Notes: a model not told the origin generated them from the sequence alone. A stretch of DNA of 64,000 nt from Limosilactobacillus frumenti DSM 13145 (GCF_001436045.1 NZ_AZER01000014.1:1-64000), one strand, 5' to 3'. Counted from the first letter of the stretch, positions 35,146 to 44,487 are shown. Numbers and translations: made by a program.

Positions 35146-35868
35146 TTAGTTCTTAGGAACAACGGCATCAGGGTTGTCCTTGGTTAAATGGAAGACTTGA
35201 CTAGGCTTAACACCAAAGTACTTAGTGATTAGCTTACTTAGTTCTTCCATTGCTTCGTTCGCACGCTTAGTTTGTTCCTCATTAACGGATTCAATGACTG
35301 CCACAACATTCTTGGAATCAGGAGTTAACATTGTCCGTTGACCATCACGCCAGTTTAAGCAACGACAAACAGCGCCCTTTTCATCATAGTAACAAACTTC
35401 GCCTGGCAAAGTTGGCTCATCTTCATCAGCGCCGACAGGTTGGAAAGCTTGACCACCGTCAACTTGTCCGAGATGCATGTCACCAACAATGTGATCACGG
35501 TCTTCCATTCCAACAGGAACACCGTAAGACAAAGAAATACTGTTGTAAACATCAACGAGGGGATCAATTGGTTCAAATTTCCGTCCCTGGTTAGCACGCT
35601 TCAAAAGAGCTTCCACTGATGAACGAGCGCCCTTCTTCTTCTTGAATTGTTGGTATGCCTTCCGCCATTGATCAATGACTGGGTTCAAACGGAAAGTTTC
35701 ATTTGTTAAGAACTTATCAGCTTCCTTAGTGGCTTCACTCAGCAATTTCTTCCGTTCAGCTAAATTCTTTTCACTGTCATGATTATCAATACCATCAACA
35801 TACAAAATGTTAACTTGAGCATCAGGGAAGAGTTCCCAAAAACTATCATCAACTGTTACCTTATTCAT
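35146..35868 (-). CDS. B3/B4 domain protein (PheT-like tRNA-editing fold)
   Basis: A 240-residue protein resembling the free-standing B3/4 domain of phenylalanyl-tRNA synthetase beta. Typical segments are VIDQWRKAYQQFKKKKGARSS, PIDPLVDVYNSISLSYGVPV and GEVCYYDEKGAVCRCLNWRDG. Such proteins may edit mischarged tRNA or bind amino acids. The ATG at 35868 has a good SD (AAAGGAGTGACTAAC); a GTG three codons upstream is less likely. Confidence 0.85.
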   Translation of the reverse strand: MNKVTVDDSFWELFPDAQVNILYVDGIDNHDSEKNLAERKKLLSEATKEADKFLTNETFRLNPVIDQWRKAYQQFKKKKGARSSVEALLKRANQGRKFEPIDPLVDVYNSISLSYGVPVGMEDRDHIVGDMHLGQVDGGQAFQPVGADEDEPTLPGEVCYYDEKGAVCRCLNWRDGQRTMLTPDSKNVVAVIESVNEEQTKRANEAMEELSKLITKYFGVKPSQVFHLTKDNPDAVVPKN

Positions 35869-35919
35869 GTTAGTCACTCCTTTTTATTAGCTAATCTAAA
35901 TAATTACAAAATGCAAAAC

Positions 35920-36372
35920 TCAGTACTGGCGCTTGCCACCATGCTTTACAAAGTTCCAATCATGGTCAATGTTGTGGCGAATCCGCACCAGGTAGTCATG
36001 AACTTGCTGGGCCTCCTGTTCGCTGAAGCCTTGAAGCGCCACGTCATTGGAATGGCTATTCTCCCGAATAATGAAAGGGTAGATCTGCTTACCCTTTTCT
36101 GTGACGTACAAGTGCTTAATTTTCTTGTTGGTAGGATCACTCCGTCGTTCAATGAATCCCTTTTGTTCTAGTTTTTTGACTGCCCGAGCGATTGTTGTCC
36201 GATCCACCTTAATTAGTCCTGATAATTGTTCTGAGATAATTCCCGGATTTTCGTAGATGCGGACTACGTACAAGTACTGGCCCCGAGCAAGGTCAATTTG
36301 CTTAAACTCAATATTGGACATTGAATCGAGCGCCCGTTCGATCATCCCAACTTCGCGTAAAATATCGACCAT
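35920..36372 (-). CDS. MarR-family transcriptional regulator
   Basis: A 150-residue winged-helix protein. The recognition helix region is GLIKVDRTTIARAVKKLEQ and the wing is GFIERRSDPTNKKIKHLYVT. Dimerising helices lie at both ends. It may control itself or the adjacent B3/4 gene, which is on the same strand 52 nt downstream. AAGGAGATAAGCA supplies the SD. Confidence 0.9.
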   Translation of the reverse strand: MVDILREVGMIERALDSMSNIEFKQIDLARGQYLYVVRIYENPGIISEQLSGLIKVDRTTIARAVKKLEQKGFIERRSDPTNKKIKHLYVTEKGKQIYPFIIRENSHSNDVALQGFSEQEAQQVHDYLVRIRHNIDHDWNFVKHGGKRQY

Positions 36373-36463
36373 TGCTTATCTCCTTATCCAACATTGTACT
36401 CATTTTTGTTGCATTTGCAATAAAAACAATAAATAAAAATTAGGAAAATCCCAATTATTAATT

Positions 36464-36982
36464 TTAAGGCTTAACCGTCGTTTCTTCTTGGTTCAAAGCT
36501 GCTAATAGGTGGCGGGCCTTTAGACTGGCGACCACTGTTTCCACCGCCAGTTGCATTAACCGATCCTTATTAGGATCAATTTCATCATTGTCCGGTAACG
36601 GTTGACCACTTAATGCAGCGTTCATAATTTCTACGAAACGGTCATATGCTGCTTGTGGATAGAAGTTAGCTGTGATTTGGGCAATGCTAGATCGAATCTT
36701 TTCAATGGAGAAATTACGCTTCAGCAACCCGATGAGCAATAAGTCCACGATTTGATTGACTGCGTATTTCTTCTTAATTGGTGCCTGAATGACCTTCTTT
36801 TTGACATAGTTATTGATCATTGATTTTGTGAGTGGCTCTATTCCTAAGTTAGCTAATTGCTCGTTGACCACAGCTGCTACTTGATCCACGTATAAACCGA
36901 GGGTCGGTAATTCTTGCCATTTAGGAAGCTGAACACGGGCAATGTTCTTTTCCCATTGCTGAAAATCCGTTAATTGTGTCAT
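36464..36982 (-). CDS. DUF1836 domain protein
   Basis: A 172-residue soluble protein. The N-terminal half has an HTH-like arrangement (TKSMINNYVKKKVIQAPIKKKY), a DUF1836 hallmark of probable DNA-binding proteins related to MerR-like HTH. The ATG at 36982 follows AAGGAGGTTG. It is the last gene of the run with the NAD-binding protein (11 nt upstream). Confidence 0.78.
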   Translation of the reverse strand: MTQLTDFQQWEKNIARVQLPKWQELPTLGLYVDQVAAVVNEQLANLGIEPLTKSMINNYVKKKVIQAPIKKKYAVNQIVDLLLIGLLKRNFSIEKIRSSIAQITANFYPQAAYDRFVEIMNAALSGQPLPDNDEIDPNKDRLMQLAVETVVASLKARHLLAALNQEETTVKP

Positions 36983-36993
36983 GGGCAACCTCC

Positions 36994-37521
36994 TTACTCG
37001 TCTGTCACACCAATTGATTGGTTACGGTACCGGTCGGTGGTCAGTGCTGTTTTTAATACTTGGGCCACCTGATTAATCCCTACTTGGGAACCAGTCAACG
37101 AGTGTTCTTCCGGGACAACGATACTCGTGGTGTCCTGATTGGTTAGTGGTACCGCTCGTACAATGGTATACGGTAATTCTAATTCATCAATCATCTTGAC
37201 AGCATATTGATGGGCCATCACCCATGACCGCCCTTTGCTGCCAAACCACTTAACAATTTGTTGATCATCGGCATCATCAGCCGTGCCTGGGATGGACAGC
37301 ATCACAATCTTTGTCGGTGGAAAAATATTATGATCGACCATCGTTACCAGATCCTGAACTTCGTCATCCACGGGCTCATTTGGTAACGGCAGCCAGCAGA
37401 GGGCATCCCCTGCTTTAAGGGTTTGCTTAAAGTTTGTTGCAACGACAGCATCGTCAACGACCTTCATTATTTCAGCTGCTAAGCGATCCTGACGGTGTTC
37501 AACAATAACTACTCTTCCCAT
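36994..37521 (-). CDS. NAD(P)-binding-like protein (atypical SDR/NmrA-like)
   Basis: A 175-residue protein with strands typical of the atypical short-chain dehydrogenase fold: KIVMLSIPGTAD, YAVKMIDELELPYTIVRAVPL and a C-terminal QVLKTALTT helix. The N-terminal glycine-rich NAD loop is poorly conserved, so cofactor binding is uncertain. It lies between the ABC-like remnant and the DUF1836 gene on one strand, probably one operon. Confidence 0.6.
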   Translation of the reverse strand: MGRVVIVEHRQDRLAAEIMKVVDDAVVATNFKQTLKAGDALCWLPLPNEPVDDEVQDLVTMVDHNIFPPTKIVMLSIPGTADDADDQQIVKWFGSKGRSWVMAHQYAVKMIDELELPYTIVRAVPLTNQDTTSIVVPEEHSLTGSQVGINQVAQVLKTALTTDRYRNQSIGVTDE

Positions 37522-37557
37522 AGCTGCCTCCTTTCCCCTGGTTAGTCGCCTGCTAAT

Positions 37558-38424
37558 TTACCAGGTTCTCAATTCATCCTCAACTGTAGCGTCTTCAATC
37601 CGAACATCAGTGATTGTACTTTGTTCCAATAGTGGTAAGAGAGCTTGGATATTACCAGTGAACAAGAATCGCGTTTCGCTTGGTGCTTCTTCTAGCATAT
37701 GGGCACCTAATTTAACGGCGGTTTCAACTGGGAAGCCGGTCCCCATAACCGTAACTACACAATCCACGTCATTTGCCATTTCAACGTTCCGGCTTGAAGT
37801 CAGATGGCTTCCTTCAAAGTAATAAATAACTTTTGAATAACGCATGAGGGTAGATACATCATTACTAGAGAAAATTATTAAAGAATTAGTTTTTTGACAG
37901 TAATCATTGACTAAGTTGGCCATGGTCGTCCGGGCATCTTCACTCAAACCGTCATAAGCGTTTTCTAATAAGACAATTGGCCGGCACCATGCTAATAAGA
38001 TAACAATTCGTAATTTTTGCTGGTCATCAGAACTTAGCTCGTTAATCGTCTTGCCAGGAACAATACTCAACGATTCAAGCATTTCCAAGGTTTGATCAAC
38101 TGTCAATACATTTTCTTTACGATGCAAAGCGTTTCAAACAGCCTTTAAGACTGTTTTCCCTTTTAACTCAACATCAGAAAAATGAGCCACTAAATGATTG
38201 CCGCGCCGGCGGTTAATATTGCTTACTGGTTCACCATTAACTTCAGCAGTACCCTTCTCGATAACTCCCCGGTTATCAAATAATTGTTTTAAAGCGTCTG
38301 TTGCACCATTATCATTGCTACAAATGGCCACAACTTGTGGTGAAGTTAATTCTAGCGACACATCTTCAAGTTGATCACCTGATTTGGCATCAAAAGTCAA
38401 GTCATTTAATACGATACTACTCAC
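37558..38424 (-). pseudogene. ABC-ATPase-like gene split by an in-frame TGA, with degenerate motifs
   Basis: Two open segments (38424-38134 and 38127-37558) are in the same frame, separated only by TGA at 38136-38134 (KAV, stop, NALHRKENV). The whole would be 288 residues with an ABC ATPase layout. Walker A is replaced by CSNDNGATDA, the signature reads LSSDDQQ and Walker B reads IVLLENAYDGL, so ATP hydrolysis is unlikely even without the stop. The GTG start has the SD GGGAGGAC. The second part has a TTG but no SD. Options are nonsense pseudogene, readthrough, or a sequence error. Confidence 0.7.
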
Positions 38425-38569
38425 ACTAAGTCCTCCCGTTAACGGTAAATATCATCTCTTTAATTTTATCATTGTCTAGCATAAATTCACCACTAATCGC
38501 TTAAAAAGTACTAGGAAAGCTTTTTTTACTTTCATTTATCGACTTATTCATCTAGAATAAGAATGATAA

Positions 38570-38590
38570 TTATTACGAATAGATATAGAA
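38570..38590. promoter_or_regulatory. Possible Fur/PerR-type box upstream of nrdI
   Basis: ATGATAATTATTAC (around 38561-38580) is a near palindrome with 10 of 14 symmetric positions and resembles Fur/PerR boxes. It lies about 30 nt before nrdI. No NrdR box is seen here. Confidence 0.25.
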
Positions 38591-38602
38591 AGAGGATTAC
38601 TT

Positions 38603-39073
38603 ATGACAGCAATGAATATTATTTATATTTCGATTGAAGGGAATACCCGCTCCTTCCTGACACGAATGACCGCATATGCCAAGCAGCAGCATAGCTTTAA
38701 TCCCGCCAATCTGGAATTAAATTTGAAAGAAGTTTCCGACCAAACTGAACCGGCAGAAGAAAAGGAACCATTTTTTGTCTTCGTACCAACATACCTTGAC
38801 GGTGGTGATGGCGTCACTTCCGGATTCACTGAAGTAATGACCAACTCACTTGGCGAATACGTTGCATATGGCCACAATGCTGACCAATGTATTGGAATTG
38901 TCGGTTCAGGCAACCGTAACTTCAATGAACAATATTGTTTAACGGCACGTAAGTATGCTAAGCAATTCAATGCCCCATTCCTGGCTGATTATGAACTCCG
39001 GGGCACTTCCCAAGATATTCAAGTTATTTACAAGAAGTTAATGGAACGATGGAATGAAGTTCAAGCAAAATAA
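38603..39073 (+). CDS. nrdI: Class Ib ribonucleotide reductase assembly flavodoxin NrdI
   Basis: A 156-residue flavodoxin-like protein. The FMN phosphate loop is SIEGNTRSF; the later loops PTYLDGGDG and GSGNRNFNEQYC fit NrdI. NrdI supplies superoxide for building the dimanganese-tyrosyl cofactor in NrdF. The nrdE, nrdF and nrdH genes are not in the window, so nrdI stands alone here. AGAGGAT precedes the ATG. Confidence 0.92.
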   Translation: MTAMNIIYISIEGNTRSFLTRMTAYAKQQHSFNPANLELNLKEVSDQTEPAEEKEPFFVFVPTYLDGGDGVTSGFTEVMTNSLGEYVAYGHNADQCIGIVGSGNRNFNEQYCLTARKYAKQFNAPFLADYELRGTSQDIQVIYKKLMERWNEVQAK

Positions 39074-39083
39074 TTTAAGATGC

Positions 39084-39123
39084 AAAAAGGGCAGGGCGAA
39101 TAATAATCGCCCTGCCCTTTTTT
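39084..39123. terminator. Bidirectional intrinsic terminator
   Basis: AAAAAGGGCAGGGCGA and TCGCCCTGCCCTTTTTT form a long GC-rich stem between converging genes. Confidence 0.95.
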
Positions 39124-39133
39124 GTACTCTGTA

Positions 39134-39562
39134 TTAATCTTCTAAACTGCCAGTTACAATAATCCAAGTAATTCCATACTTATCAATCACCTGGCCCATT
39201 TGGCCACCATTCTGGGGACCAAATGGAATCGTGACGCGCTGTTCATCTGATGAAGACAACAACTTAAATAACTCTTTAGCTTCACCCTCATCATCATAAA
39301 AATCGAGCATAATCGAGATCAATGATGATGCCTGAGGACTAGCCATTGTAGCATCGGCACAAATCAATTTTTGGCCAGCAATTGAAAACGCACCCCGAAA
39401 AATGGTGTTGGCCAGGTTATCAAGGTTCAAGCCGAGGTCTTCAGCTTGTTGCTGACTCAAAGGTTGATGATAAAGAATCGTAGCACCAAAGTTTTGGACA
39501 TAATAATCCATTGCCTCTTTGGCATTTTCAAATGTTAAATACGGGTATATCTGTGCCGCCAT
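39134..39562 (-). CDS. VOC-fold protein, PhnB/glyoxalase-like
   Basis: A 142-residue protein with two beta-alpha-beta-beta-beta modules (YPYLTFENAKEAMDYYVQNFG; later FGPQNGGQMGQVIDKYGITW). The last element is the PhnB-like hallmark of a small family often annotated by its resemblance to demethylubiquinone methyltransferase. Metal ligands are not obvious, so catalysis is unproven. Confidence 0.85.
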   Translation of the reverse strand: MAAQIYPYLTFENAKEAMDYYVQNFGATILYHQPLSQQQAEDLGLNLDNLANTIFRGAFSIAGQKLICADATMASPQASSLISIMLDFYDDEGEAKELFKLLSSSDEQRVTIPFGPQNGGQMGQVIDKYGITWIIVTGSLED

Positions 39563-39672
39563 TATTTTCCTCCGAAAAGAATTTCAAAGTAATTATATGG
39601 TTGATTTTTATTTCCGTCAAACGAGGGCCTTAACCAACTGACCTTATCATTCTCAAGATCGTTTTAAAATGC

Positions 39673-39700
39673 TATACTAGTTCTACCAAACAAATGTTCG
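39673..39700 (+). promoter_or_regulatory. Promoter -10 with LexA-type SOS box
   Basis: TATACT (39673-39678) is followed by CAAACAAATGTTCG (39687-39700). This is one base from the Firmicutes-type palindrome CGAAC-N4-GTTCG and sits at the expected transcription start of the YolD-like gene. Confidence 0.5.
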
Positions 39701-39713
39701 ATAGGCGATTAAA

Positions 39714-40118
39714 ATGATCTTACAATCTATTTCCAATCAGCAAGCTAATTTCATGGCAACACATTTTTTTAAGTATGATTATCACGACCGCGGAATGCTA
39801 AAGTGGCAAGGCTTCTTCCTATCAGATCACCAGGCAGCTCTCCATCGGCGTAATAATCATCACCAGATACCAATCTACCCACAAGAATCCCTTACTACCA
39901 TTTCCACAAAACTATTCGATTATTGGCAAAGCAAACAGACGGTTGTCCTTCAAATGGATACTTTGGACCTCGACCAGCACCCGCTTTCTTATTCGGGAAT
40001 AATTTGTGGTTTTACTGGTTCCCAAATTTGGTTAGACCAGGGGCGAAAAATGTTAACACAGTTAGAAATCACTGATATTCGGGCTGTTGTTGAAAAAAGT
40101 TTTGATCTAGACCATTAA
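39714..40118 (+). CDS. YolD-like protein, possible SOS gene
   Basis: A 134-residue protein. The YDYHDRGMLKWQGFFLSDH segment matches the DRGM-KW core of the YolD family, which is often paired with Y-family DNA polymerase genes. No umuC/dinP homologue follows, so this copy is an orphan. A LexA-like box overlaps its start point. The exact role (translesion polymerase accessory) is inferred from the family. Confidence 0.75.
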   Translation: MILQSISNQQANFMATHFFKYDYHDRGMLKWQGFFLSDHQAALHRRNNHHQIPIYPQESLTTISTKLFDYWQSKQTVVLQMDTLDLDQHPLSYSGIICGFTGSQIWLDQGRKMLTQLEITDIRAVVEKSFDLDH

Positions 40119-40193
40119 TCTTTTTTTCGCGATAATGGTTAGTAATACCGATTTTATGTGAACTGGTCCATTCCACAGTCACCGCCACCATTA

Positions 40194-40207
40194 GGAAAAC
40201 GTTTACC
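40194..40207. promoter_or_regulatory. Candidate cre site upstream of zwf
   Basis: GGAAAACGTTTACC has the AAACGTTT palindromic centre and two mismatches to the cre consensus. It is 82 nt before the zwf start. Confidence 0.3.
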
Positions 40208-40288
40208 TTTTTTAATGCATAAAAGTCTTTGAAAGTATATAATTATAACGTTAGAAATTTTTCTGAATACTCAGAGGGAGTGAACATT

Positions 40289-41764
40289 TTGGCTACAGAA
40301 AATAAGGCTTTAATTACTTTATTCGGTGCAACTGGTGACTTAGCTAAACGGAAGTTATACACTTCATTATTCAAACTTTACCAAAAGGGTTACTTAGCTG
40401 ATCACTTTGCACTGTTAGGTACTTCACGTCACGAATTAAGTGATGATGAATTTGAAAAGATGGTGCTTGATTCCATCAAAGATATTCCTGCCAAGGATGG
40501 CGAAGCAGAAGCATTTGCAAAACACTTCTTCTACTGCGCACATGATGTTACTAAGCCAGAACACTACGTTAAGTTAAAGGACCGGCTGGCTGAACTCGAC
40601 AAGCAATTTGGTACGGAAGGCAACCGGCTCTTCTACATGTCAATGGCTCCACAATTCTTTGGTACCATTGCTATCAACTTGAAGAAGCAAGGCTTAATTA
40701 CTGATAAGGGTTACAACCGTCTGGTTATCGAAAAGCCATTTGGTCGTGACTTCGATTCTGCTAAGAAGCTGAATGATGAATTATCACAAACCTTCGAAGA
40801 AAACCAAATTTTCCGGATTGACCACTACCTGGGTAAGGAAATGGTTCAAAACATCCAAGCATTACGGTTTGGTAACCCAATCATCGAAGCTCTCTGGAAC
40901 AACCGTTACATTGACAACATCCAAGTTACCTTGAGTGAAAAGCTTGGTGTCGAAGAACGTGCCGGCTACTATGACAAGTCTGGTGCCCTTCGTGATATGC
41001 TTCAAAACCACATTATGCAAGTGGTTGCTCAATTAGCAATGGAAGAACCTGTTGCCTTCACTGATGACGATGTTCGTGTTGAAAAGATCAAGGCACTACG
41101 GAGCTTACGGGTTTACACCCCTTCAGAAGCTGCTGCTAACTTTGTTCGTGGCCAATACGATGCTGGTAACGGTACTAACGCTTACCGGAACGAAGATGGT
41201 GTTGACCCTGAATCAGGTACTGAAACCTTCGTTGCTGCTAAGTTAATGTTTGATAACTATCGTTGGTCCGGTGTGCCATTCTACGTTCGGACTGGTAAGA
41301 AGTTAGCTGACAAGTTCACCCGGATCGATGTTGTCTTCAAGAAGCCACTCATCGATATCTTCGCTAACCCAGATGCCAAGAACCAAAACTTGGCTTCTAA
41401 CGTTTTGACGATTTATGTTGAACCTAAGTCTGGCTTTGCCCTTCAATTGAACGCTAAGCACGTTGGTCAAGGTTACACGACTGAACCAGTTGACTTACAG
41501 TTCTTACAAAGTGACTCCGCTAAGAAGGAATCACCAGAACCATACGAACGTCTTTTCCACGATGCTCTAGAAGGCAACCATACCAACTTTGCTTCATGGG
41601 CTGAAATTGCTTATGCATGGAAGTTCGTTGATGTTATCCGGAACCTTTGGGACATTGAAAAGCCATCATTCCCTAACTACGTACCAGGCTCCATGGGCCC
41701 AGCTGCTGCTGACGAATTATTAGCTCGTGACGGTCGTAAATGGGTCTACCGTTTGAACCGGTAA
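40289..41764 (+). CDS. zwf: Glucose-6-phosphate 1-dehydrogenase
   Basis: A 491-residue enzyme that oxidises glucose 6-phosphate to 6-phosphogluconolactone with NADP+ or NAD+. The dinucleotide motif GATGDLAKRKLY is at the N-terminus and the substrate motif RIDHYLGKE follows near residue 185. The TTG start at 40289 fits the conserved N-terminus and has the SD GAGGGAGTGAACATT; the upstream ATG frame at 40229 is an artefact. With gnd it channels glucose to phosphoketolase. Confidence 0.95.
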   Translation: MATENKALITLFGATGDLAKRKLYTSLFKLYQKGYLADHFALLGTSRHELSDDEFEKMVLDSIKDIPAKDGEAEAFAKHFFYCAHDVTKPEHYVKLKDRLAELDKQFGTEGNRLFYMSMAPQFFGTIAINLKKQGLITDKGYNRLVIEKPFGRDFDSAKKLNDELSQTFEENQIFRIDHYLGKEMVQNIQALRFGNPIIEALWNNRYIDNIQVTLSEKLGVEERAGYYDKSGALRDMLQNHIMQVVAQLAMEEPVAFTDDDVRVEKIKALRSLRVYTPSEAAANFVRGQYDAGNGTNAYRNEDGVDPESGTETFVAAKLMFDNYRWSGVPFYVRTGKKLADKFTRIDVVFKKPLIDIFANPDAKNQNLASNVLTIYVEPKSGFALQLNAKHVGQGYTTEPVDLQFLQSDSAKKESPEPYERLFHDALEGNHTNFASWAEIAYAWKFVDVIRNLWDIEKPSFPNYVPGSMGPAAADELLARDGRKWVYRLNR

Positions 41765-41786
41765 TTTGAATAACTGCTAAATTTAC

Positions 41787-41826
41787 AAGGTGATTCATCA
41801 AATTTTGGTGAATCGCCTTTTTTGTT
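41787..41826 (+). terminator. Intrinsic terminator of zwf
   Basis: AAGGTGATTCA pairs with TGAATCGCCTT, followed by TTTTT. Confidence 0.85.
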
Positions 41827-41895
41827 TGCACTTCAATAAGAGAGTGTTATATAATAGATATTGTGAAATGAAACACAAAATAAGGAGTGTGTATA

Positions 41896-43332
41896 ATGTC
41901 TGATCAAAAAGCACAAATTGGTGTTGTTGGTTTAGCTGTTATGGGTAAGAATCTGGCCTTAAACATTGAAAGCCGTGGCTTTACGGTTGGAGTTTATAAC
42001 CGTCACCGTAACCGGACCGATGAAATGATGAAGGACCACAGTGACAAGAAGTTAGTGCCTTCTTACACAATCGAAGACTTCGTCAAATCACTGGAAAAGC
42101 CTCGGCGTATCTTAATGATGGTTAAGGCAGGAAAGCCAACCGATGCGGTTATCGATGAACTTTTACCACTATTAGACAAGGGTGATGTCCTGATCGATGG
42201 TGGTAACACTAACTTCCACGACACGATGGCACGGAATGCTAAGTTGGATAAGTCCGGCATTAACTTTATTGGTATGGGGGTTTCCGGTGGTGAACTAGGT
42301 GCCCTGCACGGTCCATCCTTGATGCCTGGTGGTCAAAAAGAAGCTTATGACTTAGTTGCTCCGATCCTGACTCAGATTGCTGCAAAAGCTGAAGAAGATG
42401 GCAAACCTTGCGTTGCCTACATTGGCCCTAATGGTGCCGGTCACTATGTCAAGATGGTCCACAACGGGATTGAATACGGTGACGAAGAGTTAATCGACGA
42501 AAGTTACAACATCATGCGGAACGTTTTGAAGATGCCAGTTGATGACATTGCAAAGACCTTTGCTGATTGGAACAAGGGTGAATTAAGCTCATACTTGGTT
42601 GACATTACCGCTGATATTCTGACCCGGAAAGATGACTTAGGCGATGACAAGAATAAGCCAATCGTTGACATGATTCTTGACCGTGGTGCCAACAAGGGTA
42701 CTGGTAAATGGAGTTCCGAAACTGCCCTGGATGGTGGTGCTCCACAATCCGTAATTACGGAAGCTGTTTATGCTCGTTATATCTCAATGATGAAGCAAGA
42801 ACGTGTTCAGGCAAGCAAGGAACTTCCTGAAGATACCGAAGCTGTATCAATTGACAACAAGGCCGAATTGATTGAAAAGATTCGTCAAGCCCTCTACTTT
42901 GGTAAGGTAATGAGTTACGCTCAAGGATTCGAACAAATGCGGATCGACTCTGAACGTTATGATTGGAACCTTCAGTATGGTGAATTAGCGCAGATTTGGC
43001 GTGCCGGCTGTATTATTCGGGCCCAATTCTTACAAAACATTACTGATGCCTTTAAGAAGAACCCTGACTTGAAGAACCTGCTCTTTGATGACTACTTCAA
43101 GGACGTTGCCAAGAAGTACCAAAAGGCTATTCGTGATGTTGTTGCCTTATCCGTTAAGGCCGGTGTACCGGTTCCAGCATTTAGTGCTGCTATTAGCTAC
43201 TATGACTCATTCCGTTCTGAAGTATTGCCTGCTAACTTGCTGCAAGCACAACGGGACTACTTCGGTGCCCACACCTACGAACGGACTGACCGTCCAGGTA
43301 ACTACCACTACAGCTGGTACGAAGAACAATAA
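41896..43332 (+). CDS. gnd: 6-phosphogluconate dehydrogenase, decarboxylating
   Basis: A 478-residue enzyme that converts 6-phosphogluconate to ribulose 5-phosphate and CO2. The NADP motif [12 protein letters not shown], the catalytic [19 protein letters not shown] and the [17 protein letters not shown] helix are intact. The ATG at 41896 follows AAGGAGTGTGTATA. It is a separate transcript from zwf because a terminator lies between. Confidence 0.96.
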   Translation: MSDQKAQIGVVGLAVMGKNLALNIESRGFTVGVYNRHRNRTDEMMKDHSDKKLVPSYTIEDFVKSLEKPRRILMMVKAGKPTDAVIDELLPLLDKGDVLIDGGNTNFHDTMARNAKLDKSGINFIGMGVSGGELGALHGPSLMPGGQKEAYDLVAPILTQIAAKAEEDGKPCVAYIGPNGAGHYVKMVHNGIEYGDEELIDESYNIMRNVLKMPVDDIAKTFADWNKGELSSYLVDITADILTRKDDLGDDKNKPIVDMILDRGANKGTGKWSSETALDGGAPQSVITEAVYARYISMMKQERVQASKELPEDTEAVSIDNKAELIEKIRQALYFGKVMSYAQGFEQMRIDSERYDWNLQYGELAQIWRAGCIIRAQFLQNITDAFKKNPDLKNLLFDDYFKDVAKKYQKAIRDVVALSVKAGVPVPAFSAAISYYDSFRSEVLPANLLQAQRDYFGAHTYERTDRPGNYHYSWYEEQ

Positions 43333-43368
43333 TTAATAATCCAACATCCTCTTTCCAAGTTAAATTAG

Positions 43369-43416
43369 GCCCTGCTGAAGACGTTTGAATGGCGTTTTCA
43401 GCAGGGCTTTCTTATA
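43369..43416 (+). terminator. Intrinsic terminator of gnd
   Basis: GCCCTGCTGAAGACG and CGTTTTCAGCAGGGC pair around TTTGAATGG, followed by TTTCTT. Confidence 0.9.
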
Positions 43417-43452
43417 ATCATCACTATATTCCAATCAAGAGAAGGTTCGTTT

Positions 43453-44298
43453 ATGGTAACAATCGCAATTTCTAGTGATAATCACTTGGACGTTAACCGA
43501 GTCGACATTCCGTCGATAATGGCTGAACAGTCACAATGGCTATTAGAACACCATATTGACTACTACTTTCATGGTGGTGACCTTTTCAATAACTTTACCA
43601 GAACCCGTCGTTATTTTGCTAGCTTACAGTCGGAACTGGGCAATGCCTGTCGGGTCTTCTACATTGCTGGCAATCATGACATGGTTGCTAATGCCCCATT
43701 TAACGTCGTTGAACACCTTGACGATCCGCGATACCTTCATAACCGATTCGTTGACTTAGGTAGTAGCGGTTATCGAATGGTCGGTAATAATGGCTGGTAT
43801 GATTACTCCTTCTCTCAATTCCGCAATGACCCGCAAGCAGTGGCAGACTGGAAACGTGTGTACTGGATTGACAGTCTTATTAAGCAGCCAATGACTGACC
43901 AGGAACGAATGCAACTGGTCTTAAGACAAGTAAAGGTGCAGTTAAGGCTTGCCCGCCGGGATCACAAAAAGGTCTTCTTGCTGACCCACTTTGCACCCCA
44001 TCACCAGTTATTAGCACCGAAACCAACACAAGTCATAACAAAACGTCAAAATCGTTTTTACCAGATGATCAATGCGATGATGGGCAGTGACGAACTCGGT
44101 CAGCTCTTGGAAAGTGACCCTGACGTGGCAGGGGTATTTTATGGACACCTTCATAGAATTCACCCCACTCAAACCATTAACCACGTTCGCTACTATCACC
44201 AAGCAGTTGGCGTCAAAAATAAGCGCCACAATGAATGGCAAGCTGCCACTTTCATTGACCAGTGGAAAACGACCATACGCACAATTACCCTACCATAA
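43453..44298 (+). CDS. Calcineurin-like metallophosphoesterase
   Basis: A 281-residue enzyme with the dimetal motifs in order: SDNH, then GGD (YFHGGDLF), GNHD (IAGNHDMV), H in TLLTHFAP-like VFLLTHFAPHH and GHLH (FYGHLHRIHP). All ligands look intact. The substrate (nucleotide, protein or phosphodiester) is unknown. It is monocistronic; a UUCG-loop terminator follows. Confidence 0.88.
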   Translation: MVTIAISSDNHLDVNRVDIPSIMAEQSQWLLEHHIDYYFHGGDLFNNFTRTRRYFASLQSELGNACRVFYIAGNHDMVANAPFNVVEHLDDPRYLHNRFVDLGSSGYRMVGNNGWYDYSFSQFRNDPQAVADWKRVYWIDSLIKQPMTDQERMQLVLRQVKVQLRLARRDHKKVFLLTHFAPHHQLLAPKPTQVITKRQNRFYQMINAMMGSDELGQLLESDPDVAGVFYGHLHRIHPTQTINHVRYYHQAVGVKNKRHNEWQAATFIDQWKTTIRTITLP

Positions 44299-44345
44299 TT
44301 AACAAATTCACATAATTTTGTCGTGAAAACACAAACCGCATGAGA

Positions 44346-44367
44346 TCGCCGTTCGCGGCCTTTTTAT
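44346..44367 (+). terminator. Intrinsic terminator with TTCG tetraloop
   Basis: GCCG-TTCG-CGGC is followed by CTTTTTATT. Confidence 0.75.
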
Positions 44368-44385
44368 TTCTTAAGATTAATTTAA

Positions 44386-44439
44386 TTCGTAAAATTTTAC
44401 TAAAACATTGTTGACATTTTTTATGTAAGCGCTTAACAT
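44386..44439 (+). promoter_or_regulatory. lacS promoter region: GalR-type operator, -35/-10, cre-like site
   Basis: TTCGTAAAATTTTACTAAA (44386-44404) matches the gal operator palindrome at 55566-55584. TTGACA (44411-44416) and TAACAT (44434-44439) are 17 bp apart. A cre-like ATGTAAGCGCTTAACAT (44423-44439) overlaps the -10. This would give both galactose induction and catabolite repression. Confidence 0.6.
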
Positions 44440-44487
44440 CATAACCGAATACTTATTCAAAGTAGCTAAAGAAAAGAGGAGTCAATA

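Noticed and set aside
38134-38424. Independent 96-residue protein
   Set aside because: The downstream frame is the same and separated by a single TGA, and the downstream part has no SD. One broken gene is simpler.
40229-40288. N-terminal extension of zwf
   Set aside because: The sequence MKVYNYNVRNF is not like the family and lies upstream of a perfect SD for the TTG start at 40289.
44423-44439. Cre site as the only control of lacS
   Set aside because: The site has a one-base insertion in the palindrome compared with the perfect form and lies beside a GalR-type operator, so it is reported only as part of a combined region.
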